Source: Acidobacteriaceae bacterium
Lineage (GTDB): Bacteria; Acidobacteriota; Terriglobia; Terriglobales; Acidobacteriaceae
Assembly: GCA_003132825.1 (NCBI GenBank)
Contig: PKYX01000439.1
Coordinates: 1 to 6,058 of the forward strand
Length of the DNA stretch: 6,058 bases
Direction: 5' to 3'
Under the pieces are notes generated by a model. That model searched no databases. It saw only the letters and a program-made list of their open reading frames with translations, and was not told where the DNA came from. Below, piece after piece: positions 1 to 5,648 of this stretch (the first letter of the stretch is position 1; every line of letters begins with the position of its first letter). Made by a program: the position numbers and the translations under genes.

Positions 1-177
1 TTCCTCGAACTGCTGGGCAGCGAAAAGGTGCTGGACGAAAAGCGCGAGAAGCGCGCCGAGGCCCGCGCCAAGAAGAATGCCGAAGCCCGCAAGGCCATGG
101 AAGACGCCGAAGCGCAAGCTCAGCACGATGGCGGCATCGAGCCGGTCAAGGACAAGGAAGAAGACAAGAAAGAGTAG
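1..177 (+). CDS. C-terminal end of an unidentified protein with a highly charged tail (5' partial)
   Basis: Frame 1 is open from the first base to a TAG at 175-177 and gives the last 58 residues of a protein that starts left of the window. I do not recognise it. The visible part is extremely rich in Lys, Glu, Arg and Ala, with segments such as EKREKRAEARAKKN and a final KDKEEDKKE. It has almost no hydrophobic residues after the first half-dozen (FLELLG), so this is probably a helical or disordered cytoplasmic tail rather than a catalytic core. Codon use (GCC, CGC, AAG, GAA) matches the neighbouring real genes, which supports it being coding. The next gene starts 141 bases later, and two hairpins lie in the gap, so it need not share a transcript with the aldehyde dehydrogenase. 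The family can only be settled from the missing upstream sequence. Confidence 0.7.
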   Translation, partial: FLELLGSEKVLDEKREKRAEARAKKNAEARKAMEDAEAQAQHDGGIEPVKDKEEDKKE

Positions 178-200
178 TTGTGTTGGCCATACTCGTGTGG

Positions 201-221
201 GAACGGGCACCTCGCCCGTTC
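201..221 (+). terminator. Perfect 8-bp hairpin after the upstream gene, possible factor-independent stop or RNA structure
   Basis: GAACGGGC (201-208) pairs perfectly with GCCCGTTC (214-221) around a 5-base loop, 24 bases after the stop of the upstream gene. A second, weaker hairpin follows directly: GCCGA (223-227) with TCGGC (235-239). The position suits a transcription terminator. However, no T-run follows either stem, so it is not a classical intrinsic terminator. It could instead protect the 3' end of the mRNA, or be a copy of a dispersed palindromic repeat. Confidence 0.35.
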
Positions 222-239
222 AGCCGAGCCAACTTCGGC

Positions 240-245
240 GATAAT
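240..245 (+). promoter_or_regulatory. Possible -10 element for the aldehyde dehydrogenase operon
   Basis: GATAAT matches five of six bases of the sigma-70 -10 consensus and lies 74 bases before the ATG at 319. No convincing TTGACA-like -35 box sits 16-18 bases upstream (the sequence there is around CGTTCA), and there is no TG extension. Transcription from here would start near 251-253 and would include the 266-289 hairpin in the leader. This is a weak candidate only. Confidence 0.2.
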
Positions 246-265
246 CGAGATGAGGAGGGACAGCC

Positions 266-289
266 GCGCTCGACGGTCCTTTCGAGCGC
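266..289 (+). repeat. Leader hairpin and repeated GCTCGAC-GTC units upstream of the aldehyde dehydrogenase
   Basis: GCGCTCGA (266-273) pairs perfectly with TCGAGCGC (282-289) around an 8-base loop. The left arm overlaps GCTCGACGGTC (268-278), which recurs with one change as GCTCGACAGTC (291-301), 23 bases downstream. The second copy contains a short palindrome, TCGAC-A-GTCGA (293-303). The elements finish only a few bases before the ribosome-binding site at 309. This could be an operator for a dimeric repressor or an RNA structure that affects translation; the sequence alone does not say which. Confidence 0.4.
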
Positions 290-308
290 AGCTCGACAGT
301 CGAAGGTC

Positions 309-314
309 AGGAGG
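309..314 (+). promoter_or_regulatory. Strong Shine-Dalgarno that sets the aldehyde dehydrogenase start
   Basis: AGGAGG followed by TG gives a near-perfect anti-16S match 4 bases before the ATG at 319. The reading frame is open back to 178, but the region upstream of 319 has no comparable site and translates to non-conserved arginine-rich sequence. This ribosome-binding site is therefore the main reason for choosing ATG 319. Confidence 0.75.
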
Positions 315-318
315 TGCT

Positions 319-1800
319 ATGCCGGGCGGAGTGAAAACAGATATCCGAACCTATCAGCTCTATATCAACGGCGAGTGGGTCCCGAGCCAGTCCAACAAGA
401 CCTTGGCGGTGTACGATCCGGCCAGCGAAGAAGTGATCGCACAAGTTCCAGACGCCAATGGAGAGGACGTAAATCGCGCCGTGGCGGCGGCCAAGGCGGC
501 CTTTGAAGATGGCCCCTGGAGCGCGACCACGGCGCAGGAACGCGGACGGGTGCTGTTCCGGCTGGCGGAAAAGATTCGCCAGAACGCCGCCATGCTGGCC
601 GAGTTGGAATCCCGCAACTCCGGCAAACCCATCGTCGAAGCAGAATTTGATATCGCCGATGTGGCAACCTGCTTCGAGTATTACGGTGGCTTGGCCACGA
701 AGATTCTCGGGTATGTGAATCCCGTGCCGGACAATGCCGTGAGCTTGACCTTGAAAGAGCCGGTGGGCGTTGCGGGGCAGATCATTCCCTGGAATTATCC
801 CCTCCTAATGGCCGCGTGGAAGCTAGCGCCCGCGCTCGCTGCGGGCTGCACTTGCGTGCTGAAACCCGCCGAACAAACTCCGCTGACTGTCCTCGAAATG
901 GCAAACTGGCTAACCGATGTGGGCTTGCCCGCGGGCGTGGTCAACTTCGTCACCGGACTTGGCGAAAGCTGTGGCGCTCCACTGGTCACACATCCGGATG
1001 TCAATAAGATTGCCTTCACTGGCAGCGCGGCCGTGGGCAAGGTCATCGTCAAGCAGGCGGCTGACACGGTGAAGCGGGTCACCCTCGAGCTGGGCGGTAA
1101 GTCGCCCAACATCTTTTTTGCAGATGCTGACTTCGAGGCCGCCATCGATGGCGCGCTTTTCGGCGTCTTCATCAACCAAGGGGAGGTTTGCTCCGCCGGC
1201 AGCCGCATTCTGGTTCAGAAGTCGATCTATCAGAACTTCGTCGACGCGATGGTCGAAAAATCCAAGAAGATCAAGCTGGGCGCGCCTCTCGATCGCGACA
1301 CGAAAATGGGTCCGCTGGTCAGCCAGGATCAGTACGACCGAGTTCGGTCCTATCAGGAGATCGGCAAGAAGGAAGCCAAGCTGGCCACGGGCGGGGGCCG
1401 AGCCGAGAAATTTGCCAAGGGCTATTACATCGAGCCGACCATCTTTTATGATGTGTCAAATTCCGCCCGCATCGCGCGCGAGGAAATTTTCGGTCCTGTG
1501 GCCACCGTGATCCCCTTCGACGACGAGAGGGACGCGGTAAAGATTGCCAACGATTCGCCCTACGGCCTGGCCGCCGCAGTCTGGACTCGCGATATCTTCA
1601 AGGCGTTCCGCGCGGTGAAGGCTTTGCGCGCTGGCATCGTGTGGGTGAACCACATGCAGCCGACCTACGTCGAGGCTCCGTGGGGAGGCTACAAGCAGTC
1701 TGGCTTCGGGCGAGAACTTGGTCCCGGGGGGATTGAGGAGTATCTCGAGACCAAGCAAGTCCACATCAATCTGAACGAGCAGCCCATTGGCTGGTACTAG
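319..1800 (+). CDS. NAD-dependent aldehyde dehydrogenase, betaine-/aminoaldehyde-type
   Basis: A 493-residue cytosolic enzyme of the ALDH superfamily, the usual length for this family. It should oxidise an aldehyde to the carboxylic acid with NAD+. Key residues are all present: the oxyanion-hole Asn159 in IPWNYP; Lys182 and Glu185 in LKPAEQTPLT (Glu here usually goes with NAD+ preference); the GxxxxG of the Rossmann-type fold in FTGSAAVGK (233-241); the general base Glu257 in LELGGKSPN; the nucleophile Cys291 in NQGEVCSAGSR; and Glu389/Phe391 in EEIFGPV, which contact the ribose. The Cys context and the C-terminal end (QPIGWY) resemble betaine or aminoaldehyde dehydrogenases rather than classical succinate-semialdehyde dehydrogenase GabD. 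The start is fixed by AGGAGG at 309. The class III aminotransferase 33 bases downstream is very probably co-transcribed, so the substrate may be the aldehyde that enzyme makes (succinate semialdehyde, 4-aminobutanal or similar). The family is certain; the substrate is not. Confidence 0.95.
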   Translation: MPGGVKTDIRTYQLYINGEWVPSQSNKTLAVYDPASEEVIAQVPDANGEDVNRAVAAAKAAFEDGPWSATTAQERGRVLFRLAEKIRQNAAMLAELESRNSGKPIVEAEFDIADVATCFEYYGGLATKILGYVNPVPDNAVSLTLKEPVGVAGQIIPWNYPLLMAAWKLAPALAAGCTCVLKPAEQTPLTVLEMANWLTDVGLPAGVVNFVTGLGESCGAPLVTHPDVNKIAFTGSAAVGKVIVKQAADTVKRVTLELGGKSPNIFFADADFEAAIDGALFGVFINQGEVCSAGSRILVQKSIYQNFVDAMVEKSKKIKLGAPLDRDTKMGPLVSQDQYDRVRSYQEIGKKEAKLATGGGRAEKFAKGYYIEPTIFYDVSNSARIAREEIFGPVATVIPFDDERDAVKIANDSPYGLAAAVWTRDIFKAFRAVKALRAGIVWVNHMQPTYVEAPWGGYKQSGFGRELGPGGIEEYLETKQVHINLNEQPIGWY

Positions 1801-1833
1801 AGTCCGGCAGCACTGAAATAAGAAAGCACTGCG

Positions 1834-3201
1834 ATGGCGACGATTCAACTGCGAACCGCGATTCCGGGACCGAAGTCCAGAGCCTTGGGGGAACGCCGCA
1901 CCGTGGCTGTTCCGCGCGGTCTCTCCCATGCCACTCCGGTGTATGTCGCCAGCGCGGGAGACGCGTGGCTCGAGGACGTGGACGGAAATCGCTATATTGA
2001 TTTCGCCGGCGGCATCGGCTGTCTCAATGCAGGACATCGCCGGGAGCCGGTCGTCTCCGCCATTCGCCAGCAACTCGGGCGCTTCCTGCACACCTGCGTG
2101 CAGGTGACGCCCTACGAAGGCTACATTCGCCTCGCCGAGCGCATGAACCTGGTCACGCCGGGCAAGTTTCCTAAGAAAACCCTGCTGCTCAATAGCGGCG
2201 CAGAAGCGGTGGAGAACGCAGTCAAGATTGCGCGCGCCCACACCGGGCGGTCGGGCCTGATTGCGTTCGAAGACGCATTCCATGGCCGCACCATGATGGC
2301 TCTGGCGCTCACCAGCAAGACTCATCCCTACAAATCCGGCTTCGCACCGCTTCCCGGTGAGGTGCATCGGATTCCGTACGCCTATTGCTATCGCTGTTCT
2401 TATGGGTTGCAGTATCCATCCTGTGATTTGTTCTGCGCCCAGCATTTGGAAGATACCTTCAAGCGCGTGGTGGCGTCTGAAGATGTCGCCGCGGTGATTG
2501 CCGAACCCGTGCTGGGCGAGGGCGGCTTCGTGGTCCCGCCGAAAGATTTTTTTCGACGGTTGATTGATATTTGCCACAGACATGGCGTGTTGTTTATCGC
2601 GGATGAAGTGCAAAGCGGGTTCGGCCGCACCGGTAGGTTGTTCGCCAGCGAGCACTACGGCATCGAGCCTGATCTCCTGGTGACCGCTAAATCGCTCGGC
2701 GGGGGATTGCCTCTGGCGGCAGTTACCGGACGCGCCGAAATCATGGATGCCCCCGGGCCAGGCGGGCTCGGCGGCACATTCGCCGGCAATCCGCTTTCTT
2801 GCGCCGCGGCGCTGGCTGTGCTCGATATTTTCGAACGCGAAGACCTCTTGGCCCGCGCCAATCTTTTGGGTCTCCGCTTTCAGCAGCGTGCTCGTGAGTG
2901 GCAGCAGCGCTGGCCGATCGTGGGCGACATTCGCGGTTTGGGCGGCATGCAGGCGATCGAACTGGTGAAATCTCCCGGCCTGCGCGAGCCAGCCGCCGAC
3001 GAAGCCAAGCAGATCGTGCAATATTGCTATGAGCACGGTTTGATAGTGCTGACCGCTGGATCGTACTCCAACGTGATTCGGCTGCTGGTCCCTCTCGTCA
3101 TTACCCCAGAACAGACCGACGAAGGCATGGATGTGCTCGAATCGGCGCTGCAGATGGTCTCGGAGAAAAAAGGAACCGTCTCCCAGTCCGTACCCTCATG
3201 A
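1834..3201 (+). CDS. Class III PLP-dependent aminotransferase, 4-aminobutyrate (GABA) aminotransferase type
   Basis: A 455-residue fold-type I PLP enzyme. It would move the terminal amino group of an omega-amino acid or diamine to a keto acid such as 2-oxoglutarate, producing an aldehyde. Signatures in order: GGIGCLNAGHR (59-69); the phosphate-binding SGAEAVENA (121-129); FHGRT with aromatic Phe149 that stacks on PLP; EPVLGEGGF (224-232, where E. coli GabT has EPVQGEGG); FIADEVQSGFGRTG with Asp257; Schiff-base Lys286 in TAKSLGGGLP; and GTFAGNP with Thr315. Residues 185-201 carry four cysteines (C185, C188, C197, C201) in an insert, YCYRCSYGLQYPSCDLFC, that E. coli GabT lacks. The ATG is preceded by a weak purine-rich site (AAGAAAG, 1820-1826), and translation may lean on the upstream aldehyde dehydrogenase. 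The gene ends 13 bases from the stop of the convergent DUF4097-like gene. GABA is the most likely substrate; putrescine, 5-aminovalerate, beta-alanine or ornithine are alternatives. The first 20 or so residues are poorly conserved, so a slightly later start is possible. Confidence 0.9.
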   Translation: MATIQLRTAIPGPKSRALGERRTVAVPRGLSHATPVYVASAGDAWLEDVDGNRYIDFAGGIGCLNAGHRREPVVSAIRQQLGRFLHTCVQVTPYEGYIRLAERMNLVTPGKFPKKTLLLNSGAEAVENAVKIARAHTGRSGLIAFEDAFHGRTMMALALTSKTHPYKSGFAPLPGEVHRIPYAYCYRCSYGLQYPSCDLFCAQHLEDTFKRVVASEDVAAVIAEPVLGEGGFVVPPKDFFRRLIDICHRHGVLFIADEVQSGFGRTGRLFASEHYGIEPDLLVTAKSLGGGLPLAAVTGRAEIMDAPGPGGLGGTFAGNPLSCAAALAVLDIFEREDLLARANLLGLRFQQRAREWQQRWPIVGDIRGLGGMQAIELVKSPGLREPAADEAKQIVQYCYEHGLIVLTAGSYSNVIRLLVPLVITPEQTDEGMDVLESALQMVSEKKGTVSQSVPS

Positions 3202-3229
3202 GACGGCGGACCAGCTATAGTTCGCCGTC
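3202..3229. terminator. Hairpin between convergent genes, candidate bidirectional terminator
   Basis: GACGGCGGAC (3202-3211) can pair with GTTCGCCGTC (3220-3229) to give a 10-bp stem with one G-U pair and an 8-base loop in the + strand RNA. In the - strand RNA the same DNA gives 7 perfect pairs, one A-C mismatch and 2 more pairs. It begins at the base after the aminotransferase stop and overlaps the last codons and stop of the - strand gene. Neither side has a T-run, so intrinsic termination would be weak. Confidence 0.4.
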
Positions 3230-4087
3230 ATCTCCGTCCCGGTTGGGGTCCAACTCTTTCGGTGAACTGAGGGTGTGCCCGTCGCTGGCGTGCCGGATTG
3301 CAATCGTGCCGTTTACGTTCGACAGCTTGATTCGCGTTCCCCCGCCTCCCAGCTCCCCGTGCAAGTTATGGCCTACCCACTGATGGTTATGTACTTGTAG
3401 GCCGAAATCATTGCTAATCGGACCATGCACGGTGGAGGCTTCCAGTTCCGCCTTGAGGTCGGAAGGCAGGGTCAAACTCACACTGCCATTGATTGACGAG
3501 AGGTCGACCGGGTGTTCGGCGAGCGGGTCGAGGCGCACCTCCAAAGGGCCGTTGATGGTAGACAATTGGGCTCGGCCTCCCAGGCCGTTGGCGGCGAGCC
3601 GTCCGTTGATACAGGAGGCATCGACTTCGCCGCTTATCCCCTCGAGGTCGAGCGCGCCGTTGATCAGGCTGATTTTATCCAGACGGGCGCTGCGAGGCAC
3701 TGTGAGCGTGTATTCCACGCTGGCCGGATTGTTCTGGCCGGAGGAGTCGAAGGTAAGATCGGGCTGGCGATACTCGGTGCGGATCGAGACGGTGTCCTTA
3801 TCGGCATCGATTCGGATTTTGGCGTCGTCCAGACGTTCCTGGCTGTTCGCGTACTTGACCGCGTCCACCTTGACTTCGTTCCGGTCCCACGCGGTAATGT
3901 GCACCGCTCCGTTGATATTTTCGAGTTCGACGTTCCCGCCCGGAGAAAGTGGGTAGGTCTGGTGAAACTCCTCGGTGAGTTTCCCGTGAGCCTCGAGAGC
4001 ACCGCCTTCGGCCGTGGCAAGCAGCAGGGCGCAGACAGTTCCCAGAATAACGCCCAACCAAGTGGCAAGTTGACGCCGGTTTTTCAT
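3215..4087 (-). CDS. Exported DUF4097-like beta-repeat protein (putative adhesin-like family)
   Basis: A 290-residue protein with a basic n-region (MKNRR), a hydrophobic core (residues 10-24) and an A-T-A cleavage site after Ala26, so it is probably exported by Sec. The mature part is a beta-repeat protein. A short turn N-G (once H-G) recurs at 59-60, 143-144, 161-162, 179-180, 200-201, 221-222 and 259-260, each followed by a short alternating hydrophobic strand (NGALDL, NGPLEV, NGSVSL). From 143 to 221 the step is 18, 18, 21 and 21 residues, as expected for rungs of a beta-solenoid. This pattern is typical of the DUF4097/DUF4098 (LiaG-like) group, whose biochemical role is not well known. 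The C-terminal tail is acidic (DPNRDGDDGEL). ATG 4087 was chosen over an in-frame upstream ATG at 4108 because GGAGGAG lies 5 bases before it and it begins a clean signal peptide. The gene is convergent with the aminotransferase and divergent from the porin-like operon. Confidence 0.85.
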   Translation of the reverse strand: MKNRRQLATWLGVILGTVCALLLATAEGGALEAHGKLTEEFHQTYPLSPGGNVELENINGAVHITAWDRNEVKVDAVKYANSQERLDDAKIRIDADKDTVSIRTEYRQPDLTFDSSGQNNPASVEYTLTVPRSARLDKISLINGALDLEGISGEVDASCINGRLAANGLGGRAQLSTINGPLEVRLDPLAEHPVDLSSINGSVSLTLPSDLKAELEASTVHGPISNDFGLQVHNHQWVGHNLHGELGGGGTRIKLSNVNGTIAIRHASDGHTLSSPKELDPNRDGDDGEL

Positions 4088-4092
4088 ACGCT

Positions 4093-4099
4093 CTCCTCC
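4093..4099 (-). promoter_or_regulatory. Strong Shine-Dalgarno of the DUF4097-like gene
   Basis: On the - strand GGAGGAG lies 5 bases before the ATG at 4087. It decides the start, because the alternative in-frame ATG at 4108 lies upstream of this site and would put extra hydrophilic residues before the signal peptide. Confidence 0.7.
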
Positions 4100-4108
4100 C
4101 CTGGACAC

Positions 4109-4127
4109 GACTTAGACGCGTCAAGTC
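4109..4127. promoter_or_regulatory. Bulged palindrome in the divergent intergenic region, possible operator
   Basis: GACTT-A-GACGCGTC-AAGTC reads as a 19-base inverted repeat with one unpaired A (4114) around the 8-base palindrome GACGCGTC (4115-4122). It lies 22-40 bases upstream of the DUF4097-like start, immediately before its ribosome-binding site, and about 150 bases upstream of the porin-like start. It includes TTGACG on the - strand, but no -10 box follows at the right spacing. Dimeric-regulator binding is the simplest reading. The rest of 4088-4279 shows no promoter I would defend on either strand and no additional gene. Confidence 0.4.
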
Positions 4128-4279
4128 CCAAATCGTGAGCGGCCAGCCATCCCCCCAGCGCTCCGTGCGACCGGCGAGGCGTGCAAATTACCTTGGTTAT
4201 CTTACCGGTCCGACGCCAATCCGCGACAATGAGCTTCAAACCAAGCAGCGAGAAAAGGAAGCTGTCCTTGAAGAAGTGG

Positions 4280-5338
4280 ATGCACAGGCGAACCCTCAGC
4301 TTGCTTGGATTTGCCTGCCTGCTGGTTTCCTTCTGGACCATCCCGAATTTGCTGGCGCAGACCGACAGCGACCGTCCCGTCCCCATTCTCACCGGCGGCG
4401 CTGGCTACTTCACGTTCGTAACGGCGGGACAAACTCAGCTGGATGCCCAAGTCAACCCGGTTCTCCTCCTTCCTTTGGGGGATCGTTGGCTGGTGGAATC
4501 CAGGGCAGAGTTTGAGGGAGCGTTCGCGCGCCCTCCCGGTGGGGGCCCTTACGGCGGCCCGGTGAGCAAGAATCTCGACTATCTGCAGGTGGACTACATC
4601 GCCAATCCTTACCTTACGATTACCGTGGGCCGGTTTCTGACCCCCTTTGGCATCTTCAACGAGCGCCTGTATCCCATCTGGATCCGCAGCTTGCAGCAGG
4701 ACCCTTTAATCTTGCCCATCTCGACGGGATCGAGCGACGGCATGATGCTGCGCGGCGGATTTCCGGTCAGCGCCAAAGTAAACCTAAACTATGCGGTCTA
4801 TGTCTCGGCGGTCAGCACGGGGCATAACAACCTGGAATCGGATCGCAACCTCGGTGGACGCTTGGGTGTTTTCCTGCCCGGCCCGGGCCTTGAGGTAGGA
4901 GGCTCCTGGCAAAAGCTGCTGCAGGATGAGCGTTCCGAGGCTTTTGGATTTCATTTTGCCTGGCAGCTGAGGAAGCTTCCTCTCAACCTGCACGGCGAGT
5001 ACGCCCGTTCGAATCAGGGGAGCGGCTACTGGGTCGATGCCGCCTACCGGTTGAACCAGGTGCCGTTCTGGCAGAACACGATGCGCCGCCTCGAGGTTGC
5101 GGGAAGAACGGAGCAATTCTTCAGCGGTCAAATTGGCGCGGACGAAGCCCAAGCGATCGGGCTGCCCGGCGCCAATACCCGCGAAGGAGAATTCGGACTG
5201 AATTATTATCTGCAAGACGGACTGAAGGTCGTGGCCAGCTATGGGCGCCAATTCAGCCCGGACGGCAACGCCAATCTTTGGACGACAGGGATCGCCTATC
5301 GTTTCGCCATCCCGCTCGGGCGTGTGAGTGCGCCATGA
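4280..5338 (+). CDS. Outer-membrane beta-barrel (porin-like) protein, first gene of an electron-transfer operon
   Basis: About 352 residues from ATG 4280: basic MHRR, hydrophobic stretch 5-21, likely signal peptidase cut after Ala26 (NLLA-QT). The mature part is a run of alternating amphipathic segments rich in Tyr, Trp, Phe and Gly (YLTITVGRF, VNLNYAVYVSAV, KLPLNLHGEYA, GLKVVASYGRQF), as in a transmembrane beta-barrel. The motif VGRFLTPFGIFNE (116-128) resembles the strand-turn signature RxGxFxxPFG of phosphate-selective-type porins. No cytochrome motif is present in this chain. The last strand ends with an aromatic IAYRF followed by a short tail rather than a terminal Phe. The start is uncertain: ATG 4229 and GTG 4181 are in frame. 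Neither has a good ribosome-binding site, whereas 4280 follows GAAGAAG and gives a normal-length signal peptide. The stop overlaps the cytochrome start (ATGA), so the two are translationally coupled. Export and barrel fold are well supported; the transported substrate or structural role is unknown. Confidence 0.8.
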   Translation: MHRRTLSLLGFACLLVSFWTIPNLLAQTDSDRPVPILTGGAGYFTFVTAGQTQLDAQVNPVLLLPLGDRWLVESRAEFEGAFARPPGGGPYGGPVSKNLDYLQVDYIANPYLTITVGRFLTPFGIFNERLYPIWIRSLQQDPLILPISTGSSDGMMLRGGFPVSAKVNLNYAVYVSAVSTGHNNLESDRNLGGRLGVFLPGPGLEVGGSWQKLLQDERSEAFGFHFAWQLRKLPLNLHGEYARSNQGSGYWVDAAYRLNQVPFWQNTMRRLEVAGRTEQFFSGQIGADEAQAIGLPGANTREGEFGLNYYLQDGLKVVASYGRQFSPDGNANLWTTGIAYRFAIPLGRVSAP

Positions 5339-5631
5339 GGCTGAGGATCACCATCCTGCTCGGCGTAGTGGCGCTGGCTTCAGTGGTCGGATTGGCGTCG
5401 TCCCCACCGAAAAGCGTCAGCCCGAGCGCGCCGGTCCTCCGCAGCAGCGAAGATGCCGACGCCATGCGGCTCGAAGGCGAGCGTCGTTTCCGCGCCAACT
5501 GCGGTCGTTGTCACGCTGCGCCGCACAAGTTTCCGCCCCGTATGATGGCGACTATCATGCGCCACATGCGGGTGCGCGCCACTATCACGGACGAGGATAT
5601 GCGGCTCGTCCTCTACTACATGACCCAATAG
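5335..5631 (+). CDS. Small exported monohaem cytochrome c
   Basis: A 98-residue protein with an N-terminal Sec signal or anchor (hydrophobic residues 5-21, small residues A21-S23 as a possible cut site), a Pro/Ser-rich linker and one haem-attachment motif, C56-G-R-C59-H60. After the motif come HKFPPRMM and then HMRVRATITDEDM with a final helix LVLYYM. Met78, in HMRVRA, is the best candidate for the second axial ligand by analogy with the R-M-x-x-x-A pattern of small class I cytochromes. The mature domain is only about 55-75 residues, close to the minimum for such folds. The ATG overlaps the porin-like stop by 4 bases (ATGA) and has no clear Shine-Dalgarno of its own, so translation is probably coupled. 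It is followed by the CuA protein after 17 bases. It should act in the periplasm as a one-electron carrier; its partners are inferred from position only. Confidence 0.85.
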   Translation: MRLRITILLGVVALASVVGLASSPPKSVSPSAPVLRSSEDADAMRLEGERRFRANCGRCHAAPHKFPPRMMATIMRHMRVRATITDEDMRLVLYYMTQ

Positions 5632-5639
5632 CAGCGGTC

Positions 5640-5644
5640 AGGAG
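5640..5644 (+). promoter_or_regulatory. Shine-Dalgarno supporting a GTG start for the CuA protein
   Basis: AGGAG lies 4 bases before GTG 5649, in the 17-base gap after the cytochrome stop. The reading frame has no ATG until far into the mature protein, and GTG 5649 is followed by a good signal peptide, so a GTG start is well supported. Confidence 0.6.
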
Positions 5645-5648
5645 ACTC

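Noticed and set aside
178..318. N-terminal extension of the aldehyde dehydrogenase frame back to 178
   Set aside because: The frame is open by chance, starts with a TTG and translates to arginine-rich non-family sequence. The AGGAGG at 309 and family length place the start at 319.
1456..3036. Long open frame of 526 residues on the - strand, antisense to the aldehyde dehydrogenase end and the aminotransferase
   Set aside because: It lies opposite two clear enzyme genes, has no recognisable domain, and its composition (many Arg, His, Gly, Ala) is what a GC-rich antisense frame gives.
4119..4124. TTGACG on the - strand as a -35 box for the DUF4097-like gene
   Set aside because: At 16-18 bases downstream the sequence is the GGGGAGGAG of the ribosome-binding site, with no -10-like hexamer. 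The match is better explained as part of the palindrome.
3512..4138. + strand open frame of 208 residues opposite the DUF4097-like gene
   Set aside because: The - strand frame has a signal peptide, a strong ribosome-binding site and an internal repeat; the + frame has none of these and runs past the start of the real gene.
4181..4279. GTG 4181 or ATG 4229 as start of the porin-like gene
   Set aside because: No good ribosome-binding site at either, and both give an unusually long n-region before the signal peptide. ATG 4229 cannot be excluded.
4280..5338. The barrel protein as a true Cyc2 iron oxidase
   Set aside because: Cyc2 has its haem motif fused at the N-terminus of the barrel chain; this chain has no CxxCH, so only a loose analogy remains.
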